Source: Gymnogyps californianus (Eukaryota; Chordata; Aves; Accipitriformes; Cathartidae). From it: a stretch of 64,000 bases of DNA. Below are positions 49,813 through 62,435 of the stretch, piece after piece. Below the pieces are notes generated by a model. That model did no database searches and had not been told where the DNA came from. It saw only the letters and a program-made list of their open reading frames with translations. The stretch lies in contig NC_059476.1 in NCBI RefSeq assembly GCF_018139145.2, positions 6,671,501 to 6,735,500 on the forward strand. The letters are read 5' to 3'. The position numbers and the translations under genes were made by a program. Positions within the stretch are counted from its first letter, which is position 1; each line of letters opens with the position of its first letter.

Positions 49813-52195
49813 CAGACGTCTTACTTTGAAAGATTTAAAAGAGGAGGAAACACAAAAGGATAGCAAGCCTTCAGTCTTTACAACTTTTACCTTAGTTGGA
49901 AAGATTACTTTTAAGTTCAAAATCCTTTGAATAGCTTTTTTTTTTAAAGAAAAAACAGTAGTTCTTACAGGAACTGTTTTTCCCCCCCCCAAGAGCCTCT
50001 TCACATTCTTGCCAGCTCTAATTTAGTCAAGGAGAGAGCAGAGGAGCTAACCTCTCTGTAAAGACAGAAATACCCTCCTAACTCAGAGTACTGGTGTTCC
50101 TTCTTTCCTTCACCACGCTAAAAATGTCATCTCTTTCAGGTAACTAACATGATATCGAGCACTGAAGAAACAGGAAGGGCTAAATTATACCCTGAGAAAA
50201 ACATGTTTCCAGCATATTTTAATCAGGATAGTTAAGAGAAATGTTAAACACAGCCAGTAACTGGTCTGTTACTGGGACTTCTCATGTGCCAGGGCTTGAT
50301 GTGCTCAAAGACCTGGCTCATGAAGCCACTAAGCATTACTGCAAATGGCATTTGCTTCCTGCAAATCTCTCAAATCACACAGAAATTTCAAAGATATCAG
50401 ATCTGGGGACATGCACCACATCTTAAATCAAATTTAAGTGACCGTATCCTCAGATTGGAAATCATTGTGCTCCAAGACCAGCCCTTGACAGGCTGTACAA
50501 CACCATTTGCACCAATGAAATGGGCATGTATCTGGACAATGTGCATAGGTAGTAACACAACATAAAGTGGAAAAAAAAAAATCTAATAATTTCAATATGA
50601 AAAAGCTCTGAAGCTCATTGTTCTGACAAGCCATCTTTCTTTTTTACCCTGGTGGGAGTTCTCTTCAGTTTCTAATAACACTTTATCATTTTTAATGCTG
50701 TAACCAGACATACTGTAACCTGTCAACTTCACTCAATTAACAAATAACAATTCGTGCTTCATATAATGATCCTGTGTGTCTTGAACAACACAATGCACCG
50801 ACAAACAGACAGATTTCCCCTACACACACACATTATGCTAGAATTCTTTTAAAGTCATAGCAGGAATAAATTGCAAAATTCTGCAAAAAAGCACTAGAAG
50901 GGCTCAGCAAGTCCACAAGCAGCACTGCAATATTGACTGGTGGCATTGTGCTTGTTCCTTCATAGCTTGAGTGATCATGAGAAACACATCTTTTTTCCCC
51001 CCCTCCCAAAGTTGATAGTCTTTTAATTGTATAAAAAGTGAAGGCAAGAATATTGAGCAATTGGTCATTTCGTGGCAAACGTTCCATCTTACAGCATTAA
51101 ACTTTATACCAGCTCAGAATTTGCTCATTCAGAAGTTCTTAAAAGATGTCAATTTTCTCTTACAATCCATCAACACTGCCTGGAGGGCAAGACCCAGAGA
51201 TAGAAGTAAGATCTGAAGGGGATAAAAGCAGAAAGAGTAAGAGCAAAACAAAAAAACTCTGCTAATACCAGTATAAGTTTGAGGTGGTAGTACTGGTTCG
51301 ATACATGCAAGGTTTGAGAACAGGTAGCTACAGACTGATGCTCTGCCATGTATATTTGACAGTGATCTTAAGAGCTGGGTTTAAGAACCGGATCCTTAGA
51401 CACTTCAGGCTGTGGGAAATTGCCAAGAACTGCAGTTGGCGTTGAGCTAAGCTCTAGATGCTTTGTTGTGCTGACTTTTCAGAGAAGCAACCTCTCAATC
51501 TGTGTAACACTGCTGTAATTACAGTCAGGGTGCTCAGAGCAGAGCACTTGATAACCCAGGGGGTCCGCCAGAACAGCACTCTCCCTGGGCATCCTTTCAA
51601 CGCTGGAGTATTTGCATTTGCCAGACTCGAGATTTGTTATTTTTCCAGACATTCTGTAAGAAAGAGCTCTTAAACGGGGCAGAGGAAATGAAACGCATGC
51701 AAGCTTACCAGAGGTCAGCCTCTATCTGATTAACATTTTGGTTTAATATAGTCATATGAAATAACAAGAATTGGATACAGGTAAAATAAAAATCAAAATG
51801 AGCAAAACAATTTATGATGTTGGGTGTAAGTAAGGTCTTTTTCCAGGAAAGAGGATGAGAGAAGCCGCAAGAGCTAGAGAGGAAAGGTTCTGCCATTTTG
51901 GAAGTGTTTTTACTAGAATCTGATTCATTTGAGATGGACTTCTTGATTTATAGGAGACAAAGGCAAACAAGTAACGTTAGACTTGCTAGTCCTTCTACAG
52001 TGGATTGGGTTTTGCCACCCACAGATTTCAGCCATCTATTCAAAAAATAATGACAAAGCTTGGGATTTAAAAAGTTCTTTTAATCTTCTGACATCTTTCC
52101 TTACACCCATACCATAACTCGGGATGAAGAATCAACAGGCCAAAGACTAGACACATCTCACTACTCTTACCTTATTCAGCTGATGAAACCATGTC

Positions 52196-52218
52196 ATTTT
52201 ATTTATTTATTTATTTAA
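52196..52218. repeat. (ATTT)n microsatellite
   Basis: TTTTATTTATTTATTTATTT followed by AATAA, about five tetranucleotide units. Confidence 0.85.
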
Positions 52219-53442
52219 TAAATGACATTCTTTTAAGAATCTTTTCTTCAATCCATCAGCCTTTGGTTTCCTTCTGTAACCGGCATGTTTTTCTACAGCA
52301 AAAAGCAGGCAGCTTCTCCTTTAAGCTTGTTGCAATGGGAAGGCAATTTTGATTAACATTATCATCACAAAAGAACATTTATACCTGGTTCATACCTATG
52401 ACTGGACCATGTCCCTAAATCTTGAAAACTAGCAGATGTATGAGCAGAGTCATAATGTGAGTTTATTTATATTTTATTTGCACTGATTTCTGTTATAAAA
52501 TTAAGGTAAGATTTTGTCTGTTAAAAAAAAAGAAACACCTCAAATCCAATGCTGAACTATAGACACAAGACAGAGATGATGTAGAGAACACTACATGTTC
52601 TATACTTTTTTGTAAGGTCAGATGTAATGATCACAGCCTATGAACCTACTGAAGGCTATCAGACTATCTTTATTGTTGTATTTTAGCTTTAAGCAAACTA
52701 TGACCTTTCCAAAAGGACGTTCTGTAACACTCATTAACATTTTGTAAAAGTAATCTACAAGACCCAGTAAGATAGTTTTGATTAAAGGTTTTAAAAATCT
52801 CCTACTTGTAGTTTTATATGGAGATCAGTTTCTTATCTCCACTAGCAAATTCTTATGAGTATTAAACCCCCATACTTCAACACCATTATTCCCAGGATCT
52901 ACAGTGTAACCATAACAGTTGCATAGAAAGTATTTTATGCACTTCTGATGAAGACTACTGCGTATTTAGTCTTAGTTTGTTCTTCAAGCCTTCTTTCTTG
53001 ATACTGTAATAGTGGTAGCTAAAAAAGGGTGCGTGCAAGTGTACTGTATGCAACTAATAAAATACCTGGCCTGAAATAGTTGATGGTACAATATTACAAT
53101 TTAAACAGAAACCAAAAGTCAACTAAATCTTTGTTTCCAAAGTTTGTTGTGTCATTCATATGTTCAGTCTATTGTTATGAAACACTATTATAATAGTACA
53201 CCAAAACTTTCTTTGAAAAATCATACGTGATATAACACAGTCTATGCAATACATAAAGAAATCTTCACAAGGGTCATGTGTAACCTCTCTGGAAATCCTA
53301 GGTGTCATTTAATAGCGAATCAATCACTTGTTTTTTAAAGATACATTTAGCTTTGCTATAAGTCAAGGCAGAAGCATCTTCAAAAAAGCATCCTCCCTAA
53401 AAATAAGCATCCTCCCCCCCAAAAAATAGCAAACAACTCTAT

Positions 53443-53510
53443 TTTAAAAAAAAAAAAAAACAAAAACAACAAAAAAAACCCCAAACAAACAAGCACAAAA
53501 CCAAACACCC
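53443..53510. repeat. A-rich A/C low-complexity tract
   Basis: A run of 16 A, then alternating CAAAAA, CAACAA and CCCCAAACAAACAA units. A simple repeat with no coding meaning. Confidence 0.85.
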
Positions 53511-54487
53511 TTAATTAGCATCCTCCCAAAACCAGCAAACACTTTTAACACAATGCCTTTCTGGTATTGTACAGGAAGCAGAGATTCTTTATCCATGACT
53601 CTTAAGGACCTGAATTTAGGACATTTCGCCACAGTGATCAATACCATGGCCAGTGCACTACTGAATCACCGACTGTACAAACACTGGCACATAATCACCT
53701 CTCTAGTTAGTCAGAGTGCACAGCCTGAATTTCATGCTACTTTCTATTGAACTCATGCCCACTGACAAAGCTTCTGATAATGCATAAAACCTTCCCGCTA
53801 CAAAGTTAATCCATAAACATTTCTTTAAACAAAACTTCAACCTTCATAGCCAGTTCTCTCTGATCAGAGCTTTGTATCATGCAGTCACAGCATTTTTGAT
53901 CATCCATCACTGACTGAAAAGCCAGGTTTATCGTATCATCAAACCACAGCTCAACCTGCTGCTAAGCCTTCTCACCATACGGTTGTCTGGCCAGGCTGCT
54001 GAAGAAAACATGGTTTGAGTTCCAATTTTTACCTCTTTGATCCCTGTTTTGTCCAGAAATCAATTTTCAGCACTAAAATGCTCCCGTCTCATAGACGTGA
54101 GCTGCTTAAATAAGGCAGTAGATAAATCTGTAACAGTTTTTAGACCTTTTGTTGCATTTCTTCCCCGCAACTAGGCACATACAATTTTAAAATAGGTACT
54201 GAAAGGAATAGTGATTGTTTTGTTTCAGGAGCTGCTTACACATTTGAATTTCCCAGAGCTCTGATGGATTAGAGCAGGTTCCAAGAGGAGGTTGAATAGT
54301 TTTATTCCTAAAATCCACACTCATTCTTTTGTCAAATTTGTGTTGGAAGTGCTCCCCTGGTACATTATGTGGCCTCTACACTAATATTGCAAAGAAAGAA
54401 TTTCTCCAAGGTCTAAACTTCTTGTTATTACAATTTTTGCTTTATTTTACTTAGAGGAGCAGGTATACACAGTCACGCTGTCAGGAT

Positions 54488-54679
54488 TGTTTGGTGAAAC
54501 ACTGGAACAGGTTGCCCGGAGAGGTGGTAGATGCCCCATCCCTGGAAACATTCAAGGTCAGGCTGGATGGGGCTTTGAGCAACCTGATCTAGTTGAAGAT
54601 GTCCCTGCCCACTGCAGGGGGGGGTTGCACTAGATGGCCTTTAAAGGTCCTTTCCAACCCAAACTATTCGATGATTATA
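54488..54679 (+). mobile_element. CR1 LINE 3' tail, sense
   Basis: The typical final 190 bp of CR1: CACTGGAACAGGTTGCCCGG, GATGCCCCATCCCTGGAAAC, CAAGGTCAGGCTGGATGGGG, AACCTGATCTAGTTGAAGAT, then CCTTTCCAACCCAAACTATT and a decayed ATTCGATGATTAT terminal repeat. The copy is heavily 5'-truncated, the commonest CR1 form. It is little diverged from the family pattern, so it is younger than the 27975 copy. Confidence 0.95.
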
Positions 54680-55714
54680 ATTCACTGAACTGGAGAGATT
54701 TCCAATACCACTAGTCATCACACCTGTGCAATCTCCCAGCTTCGAATGCTCTCATCCCTTCCCAACCTTGTTAGACCAAAGTTTTTCCTTCCCTGAGCCC
54801 AGGCAGCTCTCTGCAGATCCCAGGAGGCACTGCCCAGGCTCCATTCCAATCACTTCATGCACAACTGCTTGTTTCATGTATGAATTACATACTCATAGTC
54901 TTTCTCCACACTGATTAAGTTGTTCCTGTGGCAACCGTGACTTTCTTCAGTGCCCAAGCCAATGCAATCAAATCAGAAGACCAGAGAAGTCTCCATTTTT
55001 CATCAGCAGAAAACAACAACAGCGGGTAGAACTAATTAATTACTACAAACACATTTTCTCTTTGTCTATCTTCTTAATTCTCTTGTATAACTTCAATACC
55101 CATTCACAACTCTTCCAAGACTGATGACCTTTCAATTCATATTACACATTAGCTGCCCTTCATTCACCAGGCACACTTTGGTGGTCACCACAGTACTCCT
55201 CCAAGACCATGGTTGAAAGTTTGATAAATGGCTTGACGTGCAATACCATTTCAGTGTGCCAAGGAATCAATAATAAGACTGCATGGGTGAACAAATTAAA
55301 ACACACCAGGTGCCTTTGAAGCATACTTCCAAAAGCACCTCACAGAACCTACAGAATCCCCTTGCTTCCTGGAGAAGCTATTAAACACCAATCTAAACTT
55401 TTCTACGCCTATAAGTGACTTACTAAAAATACATTTGCTAATACTGAGTTATCCGCTAGTAGCTATTCTGCATACCTCTGCATGGGGGTGCCTTAAGCTC
55501 ATACAGCAGCATTAATGGTAGGAACTAGTCTATGACACAAACCCCCCCATTTTCAACACACAGATGAGCCCTTTGCAGGTATATTGCAATTTGGTTATGT
55601 TTTAAGTCAGCTAGAAGTGGGTATTTGAAGTTTTGAAAGTCATATCGACAAGTTAACAAACCGTGGCACACTGCCTGCTGGATTTTTCTCAGCAAGAGAA
55701 GGACAAAACAAGAA

Positions 55715-56239
55715 TCAGAAAAATACTGTGAAAAAAGTCCTGCTACAGTGGCCACTGGAGATCAGAAACATGGATGTTTGGGGGAATCCTTTCTCTTTTG
55801 CAGGTGTTTCTGGGTCAGAGTCCTGAACTATAGCTCTTCCTTTGCTCCCAGGTGAGAGCAGCATCCCAGAGCTTCCCCTGCAGAGAAAGAGAACCAGTAT
55901 GTTCTCTTGCTGCCATCCAAAAGCAGAGAAGGATATGCTGAAGCACATTATTTGAAGCCTTTCGCATCTGTTTATTTTATTTGGGACCTGAGCTGTACAA
56001 TCTAGGGTATCTCGCCAGAGCTGCATTGAAATTGAACCTTTGAAAGAATCACATTGCCAACTAAGCACCTGTACAGACAAAGGAAGCTTGGAGTCATTTA
56101 AGGAGAATTGTACATAAATGCCATGGAGATTAGAGCAATATGTTATTTGCACACGTACTTTAAATATTTTTTGGAACAAGGATCTATAGGGCAGAACAAA
56201 TGTATTGTGCACCAAAGCCAGCTCAAAAACTGCCAGCAA
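55715..56239 (-). other. 174-codon open frame, unrecognised, probably not a gene
   Basis: The longest open frame in the window outside the LTRs, starting with ATG at 56239. The predicted product is rich in Ser, Phe, Leu and Cys, without signal peptide, repeated motif or domain that I can recognise, and it resembles translated noncoding DNA. No promoter, splice or polyadenylation context stands out. The underlying DNA near 56050-56160 has the even texture of a conserved noncoding element, which is an alternative explanation for the lack of stops. Confidence 0.12.
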
Positions 56240-57096
56240 TTAGTTTTCTTCAATAGTCATTCTGCTTTTTCTGTGACAATAAAACTCTGTGAATATTATG
56301 CCTCCTAGCAGATTGTAGTGCATCTCATCTGTAAATTCCCCAAAGCATCAGTATGAATCTCTGTGCATGGTATTGCAATTATAATGAGGAATGTTCTGAA
56401 TGCGTAAGTCTACCTTCAACCATCTGGAGTACCTCCTTTATTAAATTTGTTTTCAGTGTTTATACAGTCTCCTGGTAATTAATTTAAGAGATAAAGTAGA
56501 TTTGTCTCATGTTCAGAAGCCTGTCATTCTTCCATTTAATGACAACTTGAAAGATTAAAGACAAAGCAATACATAATTATATCCTGTATACTAATATAGA
56601 AAAATGCAAGGCTGTTACCTTAAAAACCAAACACACACAACCCACACAACAACAACAAAAAAGCCCACAAAAAAAACAACAACTTAAATTTTTGATCACT
56701 GTATTTGGTGTAGAGAAAGGAGATGATATAGTTTTGCCCTCATTAGTGAGGAGTTTCAAATCAGACCTCAGCACAAAGTAAGTCATCCAGAGAACAGCAA
56801 GACTGCCATACCATCATTCTGTATGACATATGGTCTGTAGGATACATACATAGGATACAGCATCCTGAAGGAGGCATGAACCTGCTATTCGCATTTCCAG
56901 AAGCATGAAGAGATCACAAAGGATGTGCACAGGCCTTGAAACCCATCTACCTCATTAAGACCTGTGGTTTTAATATTGTAATTACCAGTACCCCAAATAA
57001 AGTATGGAGGCATATTGCACAGGACTGCTAATTGCCCCACAGGTCTATAGGATTGTGGCTTGAACAGTTTATAAACCAGAAACAGGTATGAGGGGT

Positions 57097-57160
57097 GGGG
57101 GGGGGGGGGTTTGTTGTTATTGTTGTGTGATTTTTTTTTTATTATTATTATTTTTAATAC
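57097..57160. repeat. G13 run plus TTG/TTA simple repeat
   Basis: Thirteen G (57097-57109), then TTTGTTGTTATTGTTGTG, a T run and TATTATTATTATT. A low-complexity tract. Confidence 0.85.
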
Positions 57161-58587
57161 AAGCTTGAATTGCATTTAATCAGAGAAAGGGTGATGCACG
57201 TAATTACAACATAGTATGGATGTGCCGTTATGGGCTAGATTTTTCTTTTCATTCCAGTCAGTGATTTGAAGAATTAATAGCCTTCATAATTTTTTTCTAA
57301 CTAATGTAAGCACAGATGCTAGTCTTATTTACATAAGCAGCTCCTTGCATCACTGTTTTTCCACGGACTAAATAAAGTTCACTAAACTCATTAGGCTCTG
57401 TAATAGAATTGATCAATCTGTCTGTAAACAAGACTGATCATTTCAAACTACACCCCAGCTTCAACTGGCAAACCTTGCCTGAACCAGTGTCAAAACTGGT
57501 AAGTATATTTCTTATTTGGATAGTTGTCACTCTCGTGGAGGATGTTATTCCTCTTAAGAGGTTTTTTTGAAACCTCCAGAAAGCTGTTCACCAACAGCAG
57601 TCTAATCCTCAAGTACAATTAATTGTGGACAATTAATTATCAATCAGTTGCCATAAAACCTAGGATCACCTGGACTAGATCCAGTAAAAGCTTAGTTGCC
57701 TGCAGACAAATACATCACCGTGCACTTTCTACAGAATTTAGGTCATGTATTCTGCCATTAAATCTTAATTTCCTTTTAATGAAAACAAATTTACTGATTA
57801 CAGCCAACATCCCAAGACCAATCCCTTATTAGATTCTTTTTATAGTAATACAGCTTGAGAAAAACAGAACTTCATAGTGAACTGCCTTTTATCCTTCACT
57901 GGGAAGCCACAAGCACTGAGAAAATACAACTAAAAAGATTTAAAGAGCATTTTAAAAAAAAAATGTCTTTTAATAGTGGATAGGTGTGAGAACTAAAAAA
58001 ATCTACTAATTCTACAATTTATCTTGCACTGCCTCTCTTAGGGAGAAAGAACATCTGTAGGCAGAATAATTAGGTCTGCTTTTCACTATAAGAGACTGCA
58101 GTGAAATATTTGGAAACACTCCTAGCAGAATTCCAGGCATGAATCCTCCCTAAAACCACAAGCACATTACATTGCAAAGGCAGAGTAGCCATTTGGGTGA
58201 GAAGAAGGATGTTTAGAGGCTTTTGTTTGTTTGTTTTTCCAGATTGAATTAAATGAACTGAAGAAGTCTCTCCCAACCCTTTAGGGGGCTGCCTGAAGAA
58301 ATATTTCAAAGCTAACATATTTCCACCCTCAACTCTTATTTATAGTTAAGGCTTACGTGGACCACATGGCTTATTCACGTTTTTTTATGGGCCTTTTAGA
58401 TGTAATACACTGAGATCTAAATACTAGCCTGGCTAGTTTTATTTCAATTTAACACTATGAAATATGCCTAAATACACATTGATTCAGTGAACTCTACATG
58501 TCACACAAGTGGCTGGGAAAGAAAAAAAAAATATATATATATGGCTCACTATTCAAGCATTTCTACACAACCAGAATACAATCTAAG

Positions 58588-59165
58588 TGTCCTGGTTTCA
58601 GCTAGGACAGAGTTAATTTTCTTCCTAGTAGCTGGTATAGTGCTGTGTTTTGGATTTACGATGAGAATAATGTTGATAACACACTGATGTTTTTAGTTGT
58701 TGCTAAGTAGTATTTATACTAAGTCAAGGATTTTTCAGCTTCTCATGCCCAGCCAGCAAGAAGGCTGGAGGGGCACAAGAAGCTGGGAGGGGACACAGCC
58801 AGGGGAGCTGACCCAGACTGGCCAAAGGATATTCCATACCATATGACATCATGCCCAGTATATAAACAGGGGGAGCTGGCTGGGAGGGGGGATCGCGGCT
58901 CGGGAACTAACTGGGCATCGGTCAACGAGTGGTGAGCAATTGCATTGTGCACCGCTTGCTTTGTATAGTTTAATTCTTTTAGTATTACTATTGTCATATT
59001 ATTATTATCATTATCATTGTTTTTCATTCCTTTCTGTCCTATTAAACTGTCTTTATCTCAACTCACGAGGTTTTTTTCCTGATTCTCTCCCCCATCCCAG
59101 GGGTGGGGGGCAGTGAGCGAGCGGCTGCGTGGTGCTTAGCTGCCGGCTGGGGTTAAACCACGACA
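58588..59165 (+). mobile_element. Solo LTR of an avian ERV (0.6-kb family), copy 3
   Basis: Starts TGTCCTGGTTTCAGCTAGGA and ends GGGTTAAACCACGACA, both termini intact. TATATAAA is at 58859-58866, the GCAATTGCATTGTGC motif near 58936 and ATTAAA at 59041-59046. At 578 bp it is shorter than the other two copies (606 bp), mainly from differences in the ATT-rich tract and the region after the TATA box. Flanks are CTAAG on the left and GTTCC on the right, with no target-site duplication. No internal retroviral sequence adjoins it. Confidence 0.9.
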
Positions 59166-62100
59166 GTTCCTTAGGAACACCCCTAAAAGCCACAGTCTCA
59201 TGGAGGGCTGAATCAGAGGCAATATTTCCAATAACTCCAGAAGTAACAAGATTAAACCTCTGTGTGAATTCTGTCTTAACAAGGAGAAACTCTAAAGCTA
59301 AAGCTTGGAACAGCAAAATACCACACATCAAGGAGACAATGGAATTCATTCTTTTAGAGCTGGTTTTTCACAGAGTTTTCTTAAAACAAAGAAGGTGAAT
59401 TTATAACAATGGCAAAAATACATCCTTTTAAAATTAAAAAGCAAATACAATATGAAATGTATGAAATTAAAGAGTTGATGCCACTGCCCTAACTTTACTG
59501 GCCTATGATCAATGCAAGTCTTCTGCAGCATAAAATTGCCTGTTGGATTTCAGAGAGTCCCACAGCTACTTCACAAATAATCAATGCCAGCAATATAAAC
59601 AGACCTGCTGCTGAAGAGGGCATCAAAGGTACAAGAAATACCAGATCTGTGGACTGGAGTACATCCTTTGTGCTGCAGAGCTCTGTGCTTATTCTAGTCA
59701 AGACAATATTTCATGGAAGAGTGGCAGTTTGAAGAATTTAGTATGAAATATTTAGAATGGCAAAAAATGAAGACTATGGGTCAAAGAAACATGGAAGAAA
59801 GCTATAGATGGATCCCTTTTGATTGGTCTTAAGCACTGAACTATACCTTGTAAAAACAGTCTTAAACAGGGAAAAATGGTATAGAGTTCTTTGAAAAAGT
59901 GTTCAGGACCTGCTTTTGATTTGTGATATTACTGGGCAGCAAAGTTACTGTGTGCTGAATCAGAAACAAGGCATGACACAGACATATTCAAAGACAGCCC
60001 TGAGGAAATAAAATTTACTCTTAGATTCACTGTAACGAAATACACATGCAGTCCATCAAATGATAAAACTGCCATCTTTATATTCATATAAAAAAGTGGA
60101 AAAAATATTAAAGCTTATCACTGTTTTCATACATTCTGTAACTTTTCAAAACTTTGTTTCAGGCCAGCTTTGGCTAAAATCATTTTTAGTTCTGGAGGTT
60201 TTCCTCAGCGCCTTACTGTAGTTACTGCTGAAAGTCTACAAGCTTATCCAGTAACACACTGGAAAAACAGCTACCCGCATCTCATGGAGCATTTGCAAAG
60301 ATGTCTCTAGTCGCTGTCAAACCAAAGCTATTTTCAATGGATTTTAGGACCAGCCCAAGCACCCATTGCTTGTCCAAGGCGCCGATGCCCGGGCACCCAG
60401 CTGGCTGGCTGAGTGAAGGTACTTCCACTGCACAACCAGCTCTGAAGCCAGCTCCTGTTGTCATTTACCTGAACGCAGACCATGCTGTCAGACCACAGCT
60501 GCGCATGGCAGCGTTTGTGGGCACTCATGCAAGTCCAGTGTAATGATGCAGATGAAGAGAGCAAGCACAGACCAACTAAGCCCTGTTTTACATGCCAGTC
60601 AGTCCCAGGGAATATCCCCCAGTTTTATCAGCTGCCGTGAAGTAGGATATTCACAGCTGACCTCCCTCAGCTCTACAAAAAACTCTCGTGGACTTCAGCA
60701 AGGCTCAGCCAGCATTAAACACTGTTAGAAACACCATGCCAGGGCTTTATTTTCTCCTGCAAAGCATGACTCCATTGCTCATCTCCCTATCCTGCTTCTC
60801 CAGGGAGGAAGCAATGAGGCTTTTGGAACAGCTATGGCACAGATGTGCCAGCAGCGAGTTTGCAGAAGCCAGACCACTCCATCACACATTCGCAGCAGGG
60901 TTACAGCTGCTTTCTGCCATGTGAGGGAGCAGCGGGGCTGGCCCTTCCCCACAGCAAAATTCAGCCATCCCCATCGATTGTCACCCTTCAGCCCCAGAAC
61001 AGCCTCTTTTTGCCTTCCTTTCTTCACCCTCCTGCATCTCACAGGCCAGCCACCCTGTTCCTTTATGTGGCATCAATGCTTGTTCCTAAAATAAAAAAGG
61101 CAAACCCATAGCTGCAGATTTCCCAGCCCATATCCATCCTCTGACAACTCCCTTCTGTCACAGAACATCTTTATCTCTGTCCTGTCACTGAAATCAACGT
61201 CACTTCTACCAGCCTCACCATCATTGCTGTCTCCAGGCCAGATCTCCTAGTCCCTGTACAAAACATACTGCAGTGGTACTTGTAGATAGAAAGGACATCG
61301 TTATTAACACAAAGGTTCACATGAGGACATTTTCTCTTCCCATTTCAATTCTTTACTTTCATATTTGTGTAGCAACAATAACTTTAACTTGTCCAGAAAA
61401 GGGATGGAGGAAGTGATTTTAGATACCTTCTGATGAGATACTAATATACATTTTTTAAAAAGGAAGGAAAACACAGTATAAAGTTCCCCAAAAGAATCTC
61501 AGAGCACTGATTTAACGATCCGAGAACAACAACTTGGACTCTAACTTCTTTCTTTTTCTTCTGTTATCCTTATTTTGGTGCCTACACACTACTGAAGAGC
61601 ACCCATTCCCTTGCAGCTTCTCAAACAGCCTTATCAAATTTCTCTGTGTTATTCGCTGTCTACGCCTCTAAAAACTCCTGCCATCCTCACCTATTCCTCT
61701 TCATTTCCTTCTCCCTCTGTCACCACCTCTGTGACCAATAAAGTTTCTTAGAATTTAACTGCTATATTTATGATCATGAAAATACCAGCATGTTTTAACA
61801 GAGAGGCTTTTAACAGAGATGTCATTTCCTTGTGATCAGCCATTGAAAGATAAGTTATCTTAAAGTATTTTACTTTGTAGAGATATAATCACACAACAGT
61901 ATAGTCACAGACTCTTAAGCATTGTAGTTACAGAGCAATCACACATCACCACGAACTTATGACAAGTTTAGGTTCCAGAAATGTCAGTTGTTGTTTTGTT
62001 TTGGGTTGGTTTTGGGGGGTTTTTTGGTTTTGGGTTTCGGGGGAGGGGGGGGGGGGGGGGCGTTTAGACAAAACTAAAGAAAGGTAAGCAGAGATAGAAA

Positions 62101-62435
62101 CAATTCTTCAGATGAAACAGTGTAATAGGGAAAAAAAAGTTCAAAAATGCCGTAAGTATTATTCCAGTTGTATCAGACCAAGTAGGTTTTGTTTGCAATA
62201 CTCCATGGTGCAAATGTACTGCCAGTTTATGTTAAAGCCCCTGCTACAGAGCACAGAATCCTTCCTTCCCAAGCATTGACACACAGCCCTCAAACCTGCC
62301 CCACTTTCACCATAAACAGGAGTATAACATTGAGCAGTAGACAATGCACACCCCAATAACACTGTTTGCACTATGGTAGACTAGTTCCATCAGCATTAGA
62401 GATCCTTTTCCTTCTCCGTTCTTTTTTCATCTACC
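59166..62435. other. Noncoding unique DNA, no gene seen
   Basis: About 3.3 kb. The part at 60280-61110 is somewhat richer in G+C and carries several overlapping frames on both strands (60-88 codons), none recognisable. A G/T-rich tract lies at 61987-62060. Confidence 0.5.
61987..62060. repeat. G/T-rich tract ending in a 16-base G run
   Basis: GTTGTTGTTTTGTTTTGGGT, then GGTTTTGGGGGGTTTTTTGG and GTTTCGGGGGA, followed by 16 G (62045-62060). It has strong G-quadruplex potential on the plus strand. Confidence 0.85.

Larger units (their letters stand above)
47901..54487. other. Noncoding unique DNA, no gene seen
   Basis: About 6.6 kb of AT-rich sequence with low-complexity A/C tracts near 49757-49812 and 53443-53510 and an (ATTT)n stretch at 52196-52218. 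No exon or RNA gene is recognised. Confidence 0.55.
54680..58587. other. Noncoding DNA, no confirmed gene
   Basis: About 3.9 kb. It contains a long minus-strand open frame at 55715-56239, an A/C tract near 56620-56690 and a G run at 57097-57109 followed by TTG/TTA repeats. Nothing else is recognised. Confidence 0.5.

Noticed and set aside
57440..57500. Exon ending at a strong GTAAGTAT donor at 57500
   Set aside because: The frame is open for only about 43 codons, there is no convincing upstream acceptor, and the translation is not exon-like.
17716..59165. Complete provirus between LTRs
   Set aside because: The LTR at 17716 is a different family. The same-family LTRs are 11-24 kb apart, one is inverted, two carry their own different flanking duplications, and no gag-pol-env lies between them.
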